From Sphingomonas sp. IC-56 (GTDB taxonomy: Bacteria; Pseudomonadota; Alphaproteobacteria; Sphingomonadales; Sphingomonadaceae), in contig NZ_JAJNDV010000001.1 in assembly GCF_021043375.1 (NCBI RefSeq), positions 248,001 to 312,000 on the forward strand: DNA of 64,000 bases. The letters are read 5' to 3'. The translations under genes and the position numbers were made by a program. How positions within the stretch are numbered: the stretch's first letter is position 1; each line of letters starts with the position of its first letter. The notes under the pieces were generated by a model. The model did no database searches. It was not told the DNA's origin and was given only the letters and a program-made list of their open reading frames with translations. Positions 56,077 through 63,558 of this stretch are shown here, one piece after another.

Positions 56077-57477
56077 ATGGCTGAATCCTACGACCTCATC
56101 GTCCTCGGCTCGGGCCCCGGCGGCTATGTCGCCGCGATCCGCGCGGCACAGCTGGGTCTCAAGACCGCAATCGTCGAGCGCGAGAATCTGGGCGGCATCT
56201 GCCTGAACTGGGGCTGCATCCCGACCAAGGCGCTGCTGCGCTCGGCCGAAATCTTCCACTACATGCAGCATGCCAAGGATTACGGCTTGGTCGCCGACGG
56301 CATCAGCGCCGATCTGGCCGCAGTGGTGAAGCGCTCGCGCGGCGTCGCCAAGCAGCTCAATCAGGGCGTCACGCACCTGATGAAGAAGAACAAGATCGCC
56401 GTGCACATGGGCACCGGCAAGCTGACCGGTAAGGGCAAGCTCACCGTTACTGCGCAGGACGGCAAGACCACCGAACTCACTGCCAAGAACATCATCGTCG
56501 CCACTGGCGCGCGCGCCCGCGACCTCCCGCACCTGCCGGCGGATGGCAAGCGCGTCTGGACCTATCGCCATGCGATGACCCCGGCCGAAATGCCGACCAA
56601 GCTGCTGGTCATCGGCTCGGGCGCGATCGGCATCGAATTCGCCAGCTTCTACAACGACATGGGCTCCGACGTCACCGTCGTCGAGATGATGGACCGCATC
56701 GTGCCGGTCGAGGATGCCGACGTCTCCACCTTCCTGGAAAAGTCGCTCAAGAAGCAGGGCATGACCATCCTGACCAAGGCCGCGGTCGAGAAGATCGAGG
56801 CCACCGCCGCCGGCGTGAAGGCAACGATCAAGGACAAGGACGGCAAGCTCATCCAGGGCGACTACAGCCATGTCATCGTCGCGATCGGCATCGTTCCCAA
56901 CACCGCCGACATCGGCCTCAAGGAACTCGGCGTCGCGATGGACGACCGCGGTTTCCTCAGGACCGATGCCACCTGCAAGACCAATGTCGAGGGTCTCTAC
57001 GCGATTGGCGACATCACCGCCCCGCCGTGGCTCGCGCACAAGGCCAGCCATGAGGGCGTGATCGCAGTCGAAGCCATCAATGGCGGGCACCCGCACGCGA
57101 TGGAGCCGCGCAACATCCCGGGCTGTACCTATTGCCACCCGCAGATCGCCAGCGTTGGCCTGACCGAGGCCAAGGCCAAGGAGGCCGGCTATGAGGTGAA
57201 GGTCGGTAACTTCCCCTTCATCGGCAACGGCAAGGCGATCGCGCTGGGCGAGGCGGAAGGCTTCATCAAGACCGTGTTTGACGCCAAGACCGGCGAACTG
57301 CTCGGCGCGCACATGATCGGCGCGGAAGTGACCGAGCTGATCCAGGGCTACACCATCGGCAAGACGCTCGAGACCACCGAGGCCGAGCTGATGGAAACCG
57401 TCTTCCCACACCCGACGCTCAGCGAAATGATGCACGAAAGCGTGCTCGGCGCCTATGGCAAGGCGCTGCATATCTAA
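56077..57477 (+). CDS. lpdA: Dihydrolipoyl dehydrogenase (E3)
   Basis: The 466-residue FAD flavoprotein has the GSGPGGYVAA FAD site, the redox-active disulfide CLNWGC (Cys42, Cys47), an NAD Rossmann motif IGSGAIGIEFASFYNDMG and the dimer-interface HPHPTLSE-type histidine near the C-terminus (FPHPTLSEMMHESV). It re-oxidises the lipoyl group of E2. It ends the pdhC-lpdA group at an AT-rich hairpin. Confidence 0.97.
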   Translation: MAESYDLIVLGSGPGGYVAAIRAAQLGLKTAIVERENLGGICLNWGCIPTKALLRSAEIFHYMQHAKDYGLVADGISADLAAVVKRSRGVAKQLNQGVTHLMKKNKIAVHMGTGKLTGKGKLTVTAQDGKTTELTAKNIIVATGARARDLPHLPADGKRVWTYRHAMTPAEMPTKLLVIGSGAIGIEFASFYNDMGSDVTVVEMMDRIVPVEDADVSTFLEKSLKKQGMTILTKAAVEKIEATAAGVKATIKDKDGKLIQGDYSHVIVAIGIVPNTADIGLKELGVAMDDRGFLRTDATCKTNVEGLYAIGDITAPPWLAHKASHEGVIAVEAINGGHPHAMEPRNIPGCTYCHPQIASVGLTEAKAKEAGYEVKVGNFPFIGNGKAIALGEAEGFIKTVFDAKTGELLGAHMIGAEVTELIQGYTIGKTLETTEAELMETVFPHPTLSEMMHESVLGAYGKALHI

Positions 57478-57524
57478 CGGAGTGAGGCCGGCGTTCGTCG
57501 CGCCACGCGATCCGCATCCAGCGC

Positions 57525-57559
57525 AAGCATAATCCAGATTGCCAACCTGGATTATGCTT
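57525..57559 (+). terminator. AT-rich hairpin after lpdA
   Basis: AAGCATAATCCAG and CTGGATTATGCTT form a perfect 13-bp stem with a 9-base loop (ATTGCCAAC), starting 48 bases after the lpdA stop. The downstream sequence (TAGCG) lacks a full T tract. The stem's AT-rich sequence stands out against the GC-rich surroundings. Terminator is the simplest reading. Confidence 0.6.
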
Positions 57560-57582
57560 TAGCGTTCAGTGCGTTATTCCTT

Positions 57583-57608
57583 GGAACTCGTGCCCTGGGC
57601 CTAGCGTT
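57583..57608 (+). promoter_or_regulatory. General-stress (EcfG-type) promoter for the small lipoprotein-like gene
   Basis: GGAAC (57583-57587), 17 bases, CGTT (57605-57608), 25 bases before the ATG at 57633. This is an exact match to the GGAAC-N16/17-CGTT consensus, the second such site in the window, and again in front of a short exported protein. Confidence 0.7.
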
Positions 57609-57632
57609 GGCGCGCAAGCCAGGATAAACTCC

Positions 57633-57884
57633 ATGAAGCGCCTGCTGATCGCCTCCACCCTGCCCGTCTTCGCCCTGCCCGCAGCCTGCGGCGGCGGCGG
57701 CGGCAATGAGATCATCACTACCAACGACAACAATGTCGTGCTGAACGACGCCCATTCGAACTTTGCTTTCAGCAACGAAGGCGAAACCCCCGCCAACGAT
57801 GCCGGGGCGATGTCCGCCGATACCGCGAATGGCAGCATGTCCAACGACATGTCGAGCGGCGGAACCACCACCAACGCGATGTAA
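57633..57884 (+). CDS. Small exported Asn/Gly/Ser-rich protein
   Basis: An 83-residue protein: signal-like MKRLLIASTLPVFALPAAC with an imperfect lipobox, a GGGGG run, then low-complexity Asn/Asp/Ser/Thr/Met sequence (ANDAGAMSADTANGSMSNDM). No family is recognised. Its Asn/Thr-rich linker resembles that of the DUF4142 lipoprotein at 19126. It has its own stress-type promoter and ends three bases before the convergent methyltransferase gene. Confidence 0.6.
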   Translation: MKRLLIASTLPVFALPAACGGGGGNEIITTNDNNVVLNDAHSNFAFSNEGETPANDAGAMSADTANGSMSNDMSSGGTTTNAM

Positions 57885-57887
57885 CCC

Positions 57888-58829
57888 TCACCGCCGCGTG
57901 AGGATCGCCCCTACCACCGCGATGCGCTCGATCTCCGCATAAGGCGGCTGGTCGAGCTCTTCGCCGAACACATCCGGATCCAGTTCGCGATAGCTGAAGT
58001 CGAGCGCATGCTCGGCAGCCAGCCGCTCCAGCGCGTCGCGCAGGACATCTTCGCCGCCGGCAATGGCGCTGCCGGTATAAAGGATCACCCGCCCGCCCGG
58101 CGCGAGCTTCTCCACCGCCATCCGCGTCATGTCGAACGACACCTTCCCGCCGCGCATCTCGCCCCCGTCGCGATAGGTACGGCTGCCTTCGTCCATGATG
58201 TAGGGCGGGTTCGCCAGCGCCACGTCGATGGCGCCTTCCACGCCGCCCAGATCGCCACCCTCCACGCAGCGCACCTCGGCACCCGCGGCGGCCGCATTGA
58301 TCCTGGCAAACCGCAGCGCCTTGGGATTGATGTCAGTCACCACGATCGACGCGTCCGGGCACAGCCCCGCCGCGACGATGCCCCCCACGCCGCTGCCGGT
58401 GCCGATGTCGACGATCCGTGCGCCCGGCGGGCAATGCCGGCCCAGTTCCGCCTCGATCAGGTCCGCGAAGCGATAGCTGTCGGGACCGAAGAACACCGCG
58501 TCCTCATCCTGCGTCGGATAGGCCGAATGCACGAACAACTGCCCCTTCAGCCACGACACCCGCACCGCGCTTCGAACCAGGCCATTGCCGGCATCTTCCA
58601 GTGCCCCGGCAGCCTCCAGCAGCCCGAGCAGATCCGCGTCGATCAGCCCCGCCTCGAAGGGCAGGCTCCACCCGAGCACATCGGCCAGGTTGCGCGCCTT
58701 CTCGCGCCCGGGACGCGCCACCACCCGCGCGTGCGTAGCTGGGGTCGGCGTGATGAAGTGGTAGCCGCGCTTTCGCAGCGTTTCCACCAGACTGAGCAGG
58801 GCGGCATCGGCATCGTTCATGCGCGCCAT
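57888..58829 (-). CDS. Class I SAM-dependent methyltransferase (HemK/PrmB-like)
   Basis: A 313-residue protein (MARMNDADAALL as the chosen start) with the SAM motif VDIGTGSGVGGIVAAG, TDINPKALRFARINA and the catalytic ANPPYI that marks N-methyltransferases acting on glutamine or adenine. The N-terminal ~120 residues are a separate domain. Release-factor or ribosomal glutamine methylation is possible, but substrate is uncertain. Starts at 58850 and 58820 are equally possible. Confidence 0.75.
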   Translation of the reverse strand: MARMNDADAALLSLVETLRKRGYHFITPTPATHARVVARPGREKARNLADVLGWSLPFEAGLIDADLLGLLEAAGALEDAGNGLVRSAVRVSWLKGQLFVHSAYPTQDEDAVFFGPDSYRFADLIEAELGRHCPPGARIVDIGTGSGVGGIVAAGLCPDASIVVTDINPKALRFARINAAAAGAEVRCVEGGDLGGVEGAIDVALANPPYIMDEGSRTYRDGGEMRGGKVSFDMTRMAVEKLAPGGRVILYTGSAIAGGEDVLRDALERLAAEHALDFSYRELDPDVFGEELDQPPYAEIERIAVVGAILTRR

Positions 58830-58882
58830 GGGCCCGAAAAAACGCCCCATGTCAAAGCCATGTTCGCCGGCATTCGCAAAAC

Positions 58883-58922
58883 AAAAAGGCCCGCCAAGCT
58901 ATTTGCCTGGCGAGCCTTTTTT
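58883..58922 (-). terminator. Terminator after tRNA-Val
   Basis: On the minus strand, GGCTCGCCA pairs with TTGGCGGGCC and is followed by TTTTTGTTTT. It begins just after the tRNA 3' end, so the tRNA is probably a one-gene transcript. The methyltransferase gene then starts about 50 bases further on. Confidence 0.85.
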
Positions 58923-58926
58923 CGCG

Positions 58927-59001
58927 TGGTGGGCGTGGCAAGGATTGAACTTGCGACCCCTGCGATGTCAACACAGTGCTCTACCACTGAGCTACACGCC
59001 C
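58927..59001 (-). tRNA. tRNA-Val, anticodon GAC
   Basis: The 75-base cloverleaf has an acceptor stem GGGCGTG/CACGCCC, D arm GCTC-AGTGGTA-GAGC, anticodon stem CTGTG/CGCAG with loop TTGACAT (anticodon GAC), T arm GCAAG-TTCAATC-CTTGC and encoded CCA. It reads GUC (and GUU by wobble). It has its own promoter and terminator. Confidence 0.97.
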
Positions 59002-59015
59002 CCCGGGGAGACGGC

Positions 59016-59044
59016 GCTTTAGCGGCGGTTATCCGGCCGCGCAA
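59016..59044 (-). promoter_or_regulatory. Promoter of tRNA-Val
   Basis: Minus strand: TTGCGC (59039-59044), 17 bases, TAAAGC (59016-59021), placing transcription start about ten bases before the tRNA 5' end. Spacing is ideal and both boxes are reasonable. Confidence 0.6.
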
Positions 59045-59063
59045 GCACCTGTTCGCGAAAATT

Positions 59064-59438
59064 TCAGCTCAAGCCCACATTCTCGGTTTCGAACATGCGG
59101 TCGACCTCCAGCACCAGGTCGCGCAGATGGAACGGCTTGGACAGCACGCGCGCCTGGGGCACCTGCTTGCCCGCCTTCAACGTCACCGCGGCAAAGCCGG
59201 TGATGAACATTACCCGCATCTCCGGCGCGATCTCGGCAGCACGCTGGGCGAGTTCGATCCCGTCCATTTCGGGCATCACGATGTCGCTGAGCAGCAAGTC
59301 GAATCGCTCGCTCTCCAACAACGGCAGCGCCGCTGTGCCACGGTCCACGGCAGTGACGGCATAGCCCGACCGCTCGAGCGCGCGGGCCAGGTATTCCCGC
59401 ATCACGCGGTCATCCTCAGCCAGCAAAATCCGGATCAT
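59064..59438 (-). CDS. cpdR: Single-domain response regulator CpdR
   Basis: A 124-residue receiver-only protein (MIRILLAEDDRVMREYLARA) with the acidic pair Asp9/Asp10, phosphoacceptor Asp52 (LLLSDIVMPEMDG) and Lys101 (LSKPFH). This matches CpdR, which in its unphosphorylated form directs ClpXP to degrade CtrA and other substrates. ATG 59438 with SD GGGGAG is chosen over a longer frame. Its partner CtrA is encoded about 13 kb away. Confidence 0.88.
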   Translation of the reverse strand: MIRILLAEDDRVMREYLARALERSGYAVTAVDRGTAALPLLESERFDLLLSDIVMPEMDGIELAQRAAEIAPEMRVMFITGFAAVTLKAGKQVPQARVLSKPFHLRDLVLEVDRMFETENVGLS

Positions 59439-59549
59439 CGTCACTCCCCAAAGCTCGGGCGACACCTTATGCCTCAATGCCTTAAGATTTTCCAGTCCGC
59501 AGTCCGCGCCCCATTGCGGCTGTGGCGGCACGTGCCTAGTCAAGACGGA

Positions 59550-60395
59550 GTGACCGCGTCACCTTCCTTTGTGCGGCACGGGCCGCCTGTCCCGTCGAGC
59601 CCGCTCGTGCTCGCGGTGCCGCATGCCGGGCGCGACTATCCCGCGCCGCTGCAATCCGCCATTCGCGTGCCTTTGGCCGCGCTGAAAGGGCTGGAGGATC
59701 GTTGCGCCGACGCGTTGGCCCTGGAGGCCTGGCGCGACGAGACCCTGTTCATCGCCCATCGCGCTCGTGCCTGGATCGACCTGAACCGCGGCGAGCAGGA
59801 ACGCGACCCCAAGCTCGAGGACGGCGCAGGCCTGCTCGGCGTACCCCTTTCCGCTAAACTACGCAGCGGCCTGGGTCTCGTCCCGCGCCGCGTGGGGAAT
59901 AGCGGGGACATCTGGAGCCGCCGCCTGTCCTCTGCCGAAGTGCTCGCCCGCATCGACGAAGATCATCGCCCCTATCATGAAGCACTGGCCGGCGCCCTCT
60001 CCGACGCCCGGACGCGCCATGGCGTGGCGGTTCTGGTCGACATCCACTCGATGCCGCCGCTTGCTTCGATCGGCGAACCTGCGCGGCTGGTGATCGGAGA
60101 CCGGTTCGGCAAGTCGGCCGGAACGCGCTTCGTGAAGCGAATCGAGGATGCGGCGCGCGCACTTGGTGTATCGATCGCCAGCAATACGCCCTATGCCGGT
60201 GGACATACGCTCGAGCGCCATGGTGCCCCTCACAATGGCATCCACGCCGTGCAATTGGAGTTCGACCGTAGCTTCTATCTGGATGCCGCGCTGGACCGGC
60301 CCGGCCCCAACTTCGCGGCGGCTGTCCGCCTGCTGAGGACCATCCTCGACGGGCTTCTCGACGAAGCCGCGCCCGGCGCGCTCGCCGCCGAATAA
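59550..60395 (+). CDS. N-formylglutamate amidohydrolase-family protein
   Basis: A 281-residue protein with the family motifs VLAVPHAGRDYP, the metal/catalytic segment VLVDIHSMPP and NGIHAVQLEFDRSFYLD. Relatives hydrolyse N-formylglutamate in histidine breakdown, but some act on other substrates and no hut genes are near. The start is uncertain: GTG 59550 or GTG 59571. Its stop lies against the T tract of the small RNA terminator on the other strand. Confidence 0.8.
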   Translation: MTASPSFVRHGPPVPSSPLVLAVPHAGRDYPAPLQSAIRVPLAALKGLEDRCADALALEAWRDETLFIAHRARAWIDLNRGEQERDPKLEDGAGLLGVPLSAKLRSGLGLVPRRVGNSGDIWSRRLSSAEVLARIDEDHRPYHEALAGALSDARTRHGVAVLVDIHSMPPLASIGEPARLVIGDRFGKSAGTRFVKRIEDAARALGVSIASNTPYAGGHTLERHGAPHNGIHAVQLEFDRSFYLDAALDRPGPNFAAAVRLLRTILDGLLDEAAPGALAAE

Positions 60396-60500
60396 AAAAC
60401 CACCCCGCAGTTACCTGCGAGGTGGCCAAGGTTCAGGGAGGAGACACGCTCGAGAGCGTGTCGCACGGCGCCGCGAAAGGGGGGACACGACACCGTACAA
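60394..60500 (-). ncRNA. Candidate small RNA with anti-Shine-Dalgarno motif
   Basis: About 107 nt on the minus strand from a predicted start near 60499. Reading 5'-3': a variable region with UCCCCCC, a perfect hairpin GACACGCU-CUCG-AGCGUGUC (60442-60461), an exposed CUCCUCCCUGAACC segment (60431-60444) complementary to SD sequences, and a strong terminator stem (CCACCUCGCAG/CUGCGGGGUGG, 60401-60426) followed by UUUUUU. A promoter sits just upstream. This is the architecture of alphaproteobacterial CUCCUCCC-type riboregulators, but I do not recognise a named family. Confidence 0.68.
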
Positions 60501-60505
60501 GAATG

Positions 60506-60533
60506 AATATAGTTGGGCGGCCCGTTGGTTCAA
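60506..60533 (-). promoter_or_regulatory. Promoter of the candidate small RNA
   Basis: Minus strand: TTGAAC (60528-60533), 16 bases, TATATT (60506-60511). The -10 is close to consensus and rare in this GC-rich context. It points directly at the small RNA and no coding region lies between them. Confidence 0.65.
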
Positions 60534-60605
60534 GGCTCGCGCAAAATCTTCGGGAAAGCGTGCCTGGCAGGCGACCAGCCGTGAACAGCGCACCACAAGC
60601 GAGAA

Positions 60606-60634
60606 GCGGCGACCACCACTGGGGTGATCGCCGC
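60606..60634 (-). terminator. Hairpin downstream of sapC
   Basis: GCGGCGACCACC (60606-60617) and GGTGATCGCCGC (60623-60634) pair over 12 bases with one wobble and a 5-base loop, 45 bases past the sapC stop. The minus-strand sequence after it (TTCTCGCTTG) has a short T/C tract. It probably ends the sapC transcript before the small RNA promoter. Confidence 0.5.
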
Positions 60635-60678
60635 CCGATCCGGACCCGCTTGCTTAAGCGAGCAGGGTCAATTGGACC

Positions 60679-61458
60679 TTACATCGGGTTGACCAGCTGG
60701 GGCTGCGGCACCTTGCCGATGCGCATCTGGCGGCCGAAGATGTCGCGCATCTGCGAAAGGGAGAACAGGTGCGCATAGATGAGCGGCAGCATGCCGTTCT
60801 GCACGATCTTGCGCAGCTGATCGCCGCGCATCTCGTTCAGCTTGCCCTCGTCGACCATCAGGAAGCCGCGATAGATGAAGGGCTGTGCAGCGCCGTCCGG
60901 CTGGATGCTTACTTCGCCATCCATCAGCAGGCCCATGTCCTTCAGGTCCTTCATGAACATGGACGTGCGGGCACCAGCCTGCTCGAACTGCTCGTTGAAC
61001 TGCAGGATGCCCTTGGTGAATTCGCTCGGCTGACCATCGACGAACAGCGGCTCGCCATCTTCGAACTGGCCGATCGTGTCAGCGGTCGGGTCGAAGCACA
61101 GCGACAGCTCGTCCGATTCCGGACGCAGCCGCGCGAGCAGGTACGGATAGCGGCGGATATAGGCCGGCACATAAAAGTTTGGGTCGACCAGCTTGCCCTC
61201 TTCGTCGAAGAAGGTGTTCACGCCCTCGTTCAGGCCCATCAGCGCCAGCGGAACGGGATCATCACCGACCGAGAACACGATCGGCATGTAGCGCTGCACC
61301 AGCGGGAATTCCTCCACGGTGACCGGCACGGCATGCTGAGTCGCGAGGAAGGGCGCCTTGTCGGCGACGCGGACGCGGTAATCGCCATGAGCCTGGCTCG
61401 AAAGCGGTTCCAGCTGATTATAGAACAAGGGAAGCTGCTGCTGGGGCGCCGAGGCCAT
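60679..61458 (-). CDS. sapC: SapC-family protein
   Basis: A 259-residue protein from ATG 61458 (MASAPQQQLPLFYNQLEPLS) with SapC features: EFPLVQRYMPIVFSVGDDPV, ALMGLNEGVNTFFDEEGKLV and YIRRYPYLLARL. SapC is named from a surface-layer-associated gene in Campylobacter; in alphaproteobacteria its function is unclear. It lies downstream of the FAD oxidase, 46 bases away. A GGAAC-N16-AGTT site upstream resembles a stress promoter with one mismatch. Confidence 0.85.
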   Translation of the reverse strand: MASAPQQQLPLFYNQLEPLSSQAHGDYRVRVADKAPFLATQHAVPVTVEEFPLVQRYMPIVFSVGDDPVPLALMGLNEGVNTFFDEEGKLVDPNFYVPAYIRRYPYLLARLRPESDELSLCFDPTADTIGQFEDGEPLFVDGQPSEFTKGILQFNEQFEQAGARTSMFMKDLKDMGLLMDGEVSIQPDGAAQPFIYRGFLMVDEGKLNEMRGDQLRKIVQNGMLPLIYAHLFSLSQMRDIFGRQMRIGKVPQPQLVNPM

Positions 61459-61504
61459 CCGAATCTCCTGAAACTTGCAACTGTTAGAAAAGTTCCGCGG
61501 AGGT

Positions 61505-62953
61505 CTATGACCTGTCCGATCTAGGCGCAAGCGTCACCAGCTTGCCCGGGTTCAGAATGCCAGCGGGGTCCAGCGCCTGCTTGATCGCCCGCATCGCCGC
61601 GATCCGCGACGCGGGCCCCAGCCGCTCCAGTTCGTCGCGCTTCATCTGACCAATGCCATGCTCGGCGGAGATCGACCCGCCCGCCTCCACCACCAGGTCG
61701 TGCACCGCGCGGGTGATCGCCGGCGCCTCCCCCGCTTGCCACCCGGCACGATGCGCCCCCGCCGGCGCGCGCACGTGGAAATGGACATTGCCGTCGCCCA
61801 AATGGCCGTACACCACCGCGCGGGTTCCCGCGAACCGCGCCTCGATCGCCGCCCCCGCGTCGACCATGAAGTCAGGCATGGCATCCACCGGCACCGATAT
61901 GTCGTGCTGCACCGCCGGGCCGCGCGCGCGCTCGGATTCCGAGATGCCGTGGCGGATGCGCCAGAACGCTTCCGCTTGCGCCTCGCTGGCGGAGATCACT
62001 GCATCGTCTGCGAGCCCCGCCTCCAGCGCCTGGCGCAACAATTCGGTGAGCAGGTCGTCCGGCGCTCGCTCACAAGGATCGGTGGAGACCGCTTCGACTA
62101 GCACGTGCCAGCGATGCCCCGCCGCCACGGGCGAACGCGCCGCCGGGATATGGGCGAGCACACTTTCCAGCGCCTCGGCCGGGATGATCTCGAAACTCTC
62201 GATCGCCTGTGTCTGACGCTCGGCATGCCGCAATAGCCGCAGCGCCTGTCCGGGGCTGCCCAGCCCGACCCATGCCACTGCCCGCGACACCACCGCCGGC
62301 ACCAGCCGCAGCGTCGCCGCAGTGACGATCCCCAGTGTCCCCTCCGCGCCAATCAGCAACTGGTCCAGGTCATAGCCGCGATTGTCCTTCTTCAGCGCCG
62401 ACAGCCCCTGATGCACCGATCCGTCGGGCAGCACCGCCTCGACACCCGCAACCAGCCCGCGCATCGTTCCAAACCGCAACACCTGGGTGCCGCCGGCGTT
62501 GGTGGACACCAGCCCGCCGATCGTCGCGCTGCCCCGCGACCCCAGGTCGAGCGGAAAGCGCCGCCCCGCCCCGCACGCCGCGTCCTGCAGGTCCGCCAGG
62601 ATCACGCCCGCTTCGGCGACCGCCAGACTCTTCTCCGCGGATAATGTGCGGATACGCTTCATCCGCCGCAGCGACAGGATCACCGCAGATCCGTCGGCCG
62701 GGGGCGTCGCCCCGCCGACCATGCTGGTGTTGCCGCCTTGTGGCACCAACGGCACGCCCGCTTTCCCGGCCAGGGCGACCACCGCCTGGACCTCCTCCAG
62801 CGACGCCGGCGATAGCATCGCCGCCGAAGCGCCGTTGAAACGCCTGCGCCAATCGGTCAGCCACGGCGCCAGCGCCTGTGGATCGGTCTCCACCATCCCG
62901 GCGCCGAAGCGCGCGCGCAGGGACTCGACAAGCTGGCGCTGGTTTGGCCTCAT
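61505..62953 (-). CDS. FAD-linked oxidase (D-2-hydroxyacid dehydrogenase type)
   Basis: A 482-residue flavoprotein: FAD_binding_4 domain (VPQGGNTSMVGGATP, LGSRGSATIGGLVSTNAGGT) and FAD-oxidase C domain with metal-site motifs GHLGDGNVHFHV and SAEHGIGQMKRDEL. This is the D2HGDH/GlcD/D-lactate dehydrogenase group; which 2-hydroxyacid is oxidised cannot be read from sequence. It is divergent from the 63023 gene and upstream of sapC. Confidence 0.88.
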   Translation of the reverse strand: MRPNQRQLVESLRARFGAGMVETDPQALAPWLTDWRRRFNGASAAMLSPASLEEVQAVVALAGKAGVPLVPQGGNTSMVGGATPPADGSAVILSLRRMKRIRTLSAEKSLAVAEAGVILADLQDAACGAGRRFPLDLGSRGSATIGGLVSTNAGGTQVLRFGTMRGLVAGVEAVLPDGSVHQGLSALKKDNRGYDLDQLLIGAEGTLGIVTAATLRLVPAVVSRAVAWVGLGSPGQALRLLRHAERQTQAIESFEIIPAEALESVLAHIPAARSPVAAGHRWHVLVEAVSTDPCERAPDDLLTELLRQALEAGLADDAVISASEAQAEAFWRIRHGISESERARGPAVQHDISVPVDAMPDFMVDAGAAIEARFAGTRAVVYGHLGDGNVHFHVRAPAGAHRAGWQAGEAPAITRAVHDLVVEAGGSISAEHGIGQMKRDELERLGPASRIAAMRAIKQALDPAGILNPGKLVTLAPRSDRS

Positions 62954-63022
62954 GGCCGCGCGCTAGCATCAAATTGCGCAGTTCATCCACTGTTCAACAC
63001 CCGCGAATAGAACACCGCCCGA

Positions 63023-63475
63023 ATGCTCAACCCGCTCGCCTTCGCTTCTGGACTGCTGCTGTTGCTCGCCCCTGCTGCGCAGCCGGTGGCGTTCGACGAA
63101 AGCCTGTCGGTGCCCAGCTGGCAACAGCGCGCCACGGTGCACGTGCCGCGGGTGACCGTCACCACGACCACCATCATCCTGCGCAGCGCCCGCCCGCCCG
63201 CCATGGTCGAGAAAAAGGCCGATGATTGCGTGAAGGTGGAGAAGCTTGCCGGCTTCACCGTCAACCGTTTCGACAGCGTCGACCTGCTGCTCAAGGATGG
63301 CAGCCAGTTGCGCGCGCGGCTCGGGGCCCGGTGCCCGGCGCTCGGTTTCTATCGCGGCTTCTATGTCAAACCCAATCCAGACAAGAAGATCTGCGCCCGC
63401 CGTGACGCATTCCGCTCGCGCAACGGGCGATCCTGCGGCATCGAATCCTTTGCCAAGCTCGTCGCCGAACGCTGA
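63023..63475 (+). CDS. Secreted hypothetical protein
   Basis: A 150-residue protein with a signal peptide (FASGLLLLLAPAAQPVA), a Thr/Val strand-like segment (VTVTTTTIILRSARPP) and four cysteines in the mature part (DDCVKVEK, GARCPALGF, KKICARRDA, RSCGIESF), suggesting two disulfides. No family is recognised. It stands alone between the divergent oxidase and the helicase. Confidence 0.7.
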   Translation: MLNPLAFASGLLLLLAPAAQPVAFDESLSVPSWQQRATVHVPRVTVTTTTIILRSARPPAMVEKKADDCVKVEKLAGFTVNRFDSVDLLLKDGSQLRARLGARCPALGFYRGFYVKPNPDKKICARRDAFRSRNGRSCGIESFAKLVAER

Positions 63476-63558
63476 GTGCGCTTGACATTGGCGACCAAAT
63501 CCGCAAGCGCAGGTAGGCTTGGTGGCGTGGGTTTTGCGCCCGTTTTCCGGATAACCGC

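Noticed and set aside
61459..61504. GGAAC-N16-AGTT site before sapC as a third EcfG promoter
   Set aside because: One mismatch in the essential CGTT element; insufficient alone.
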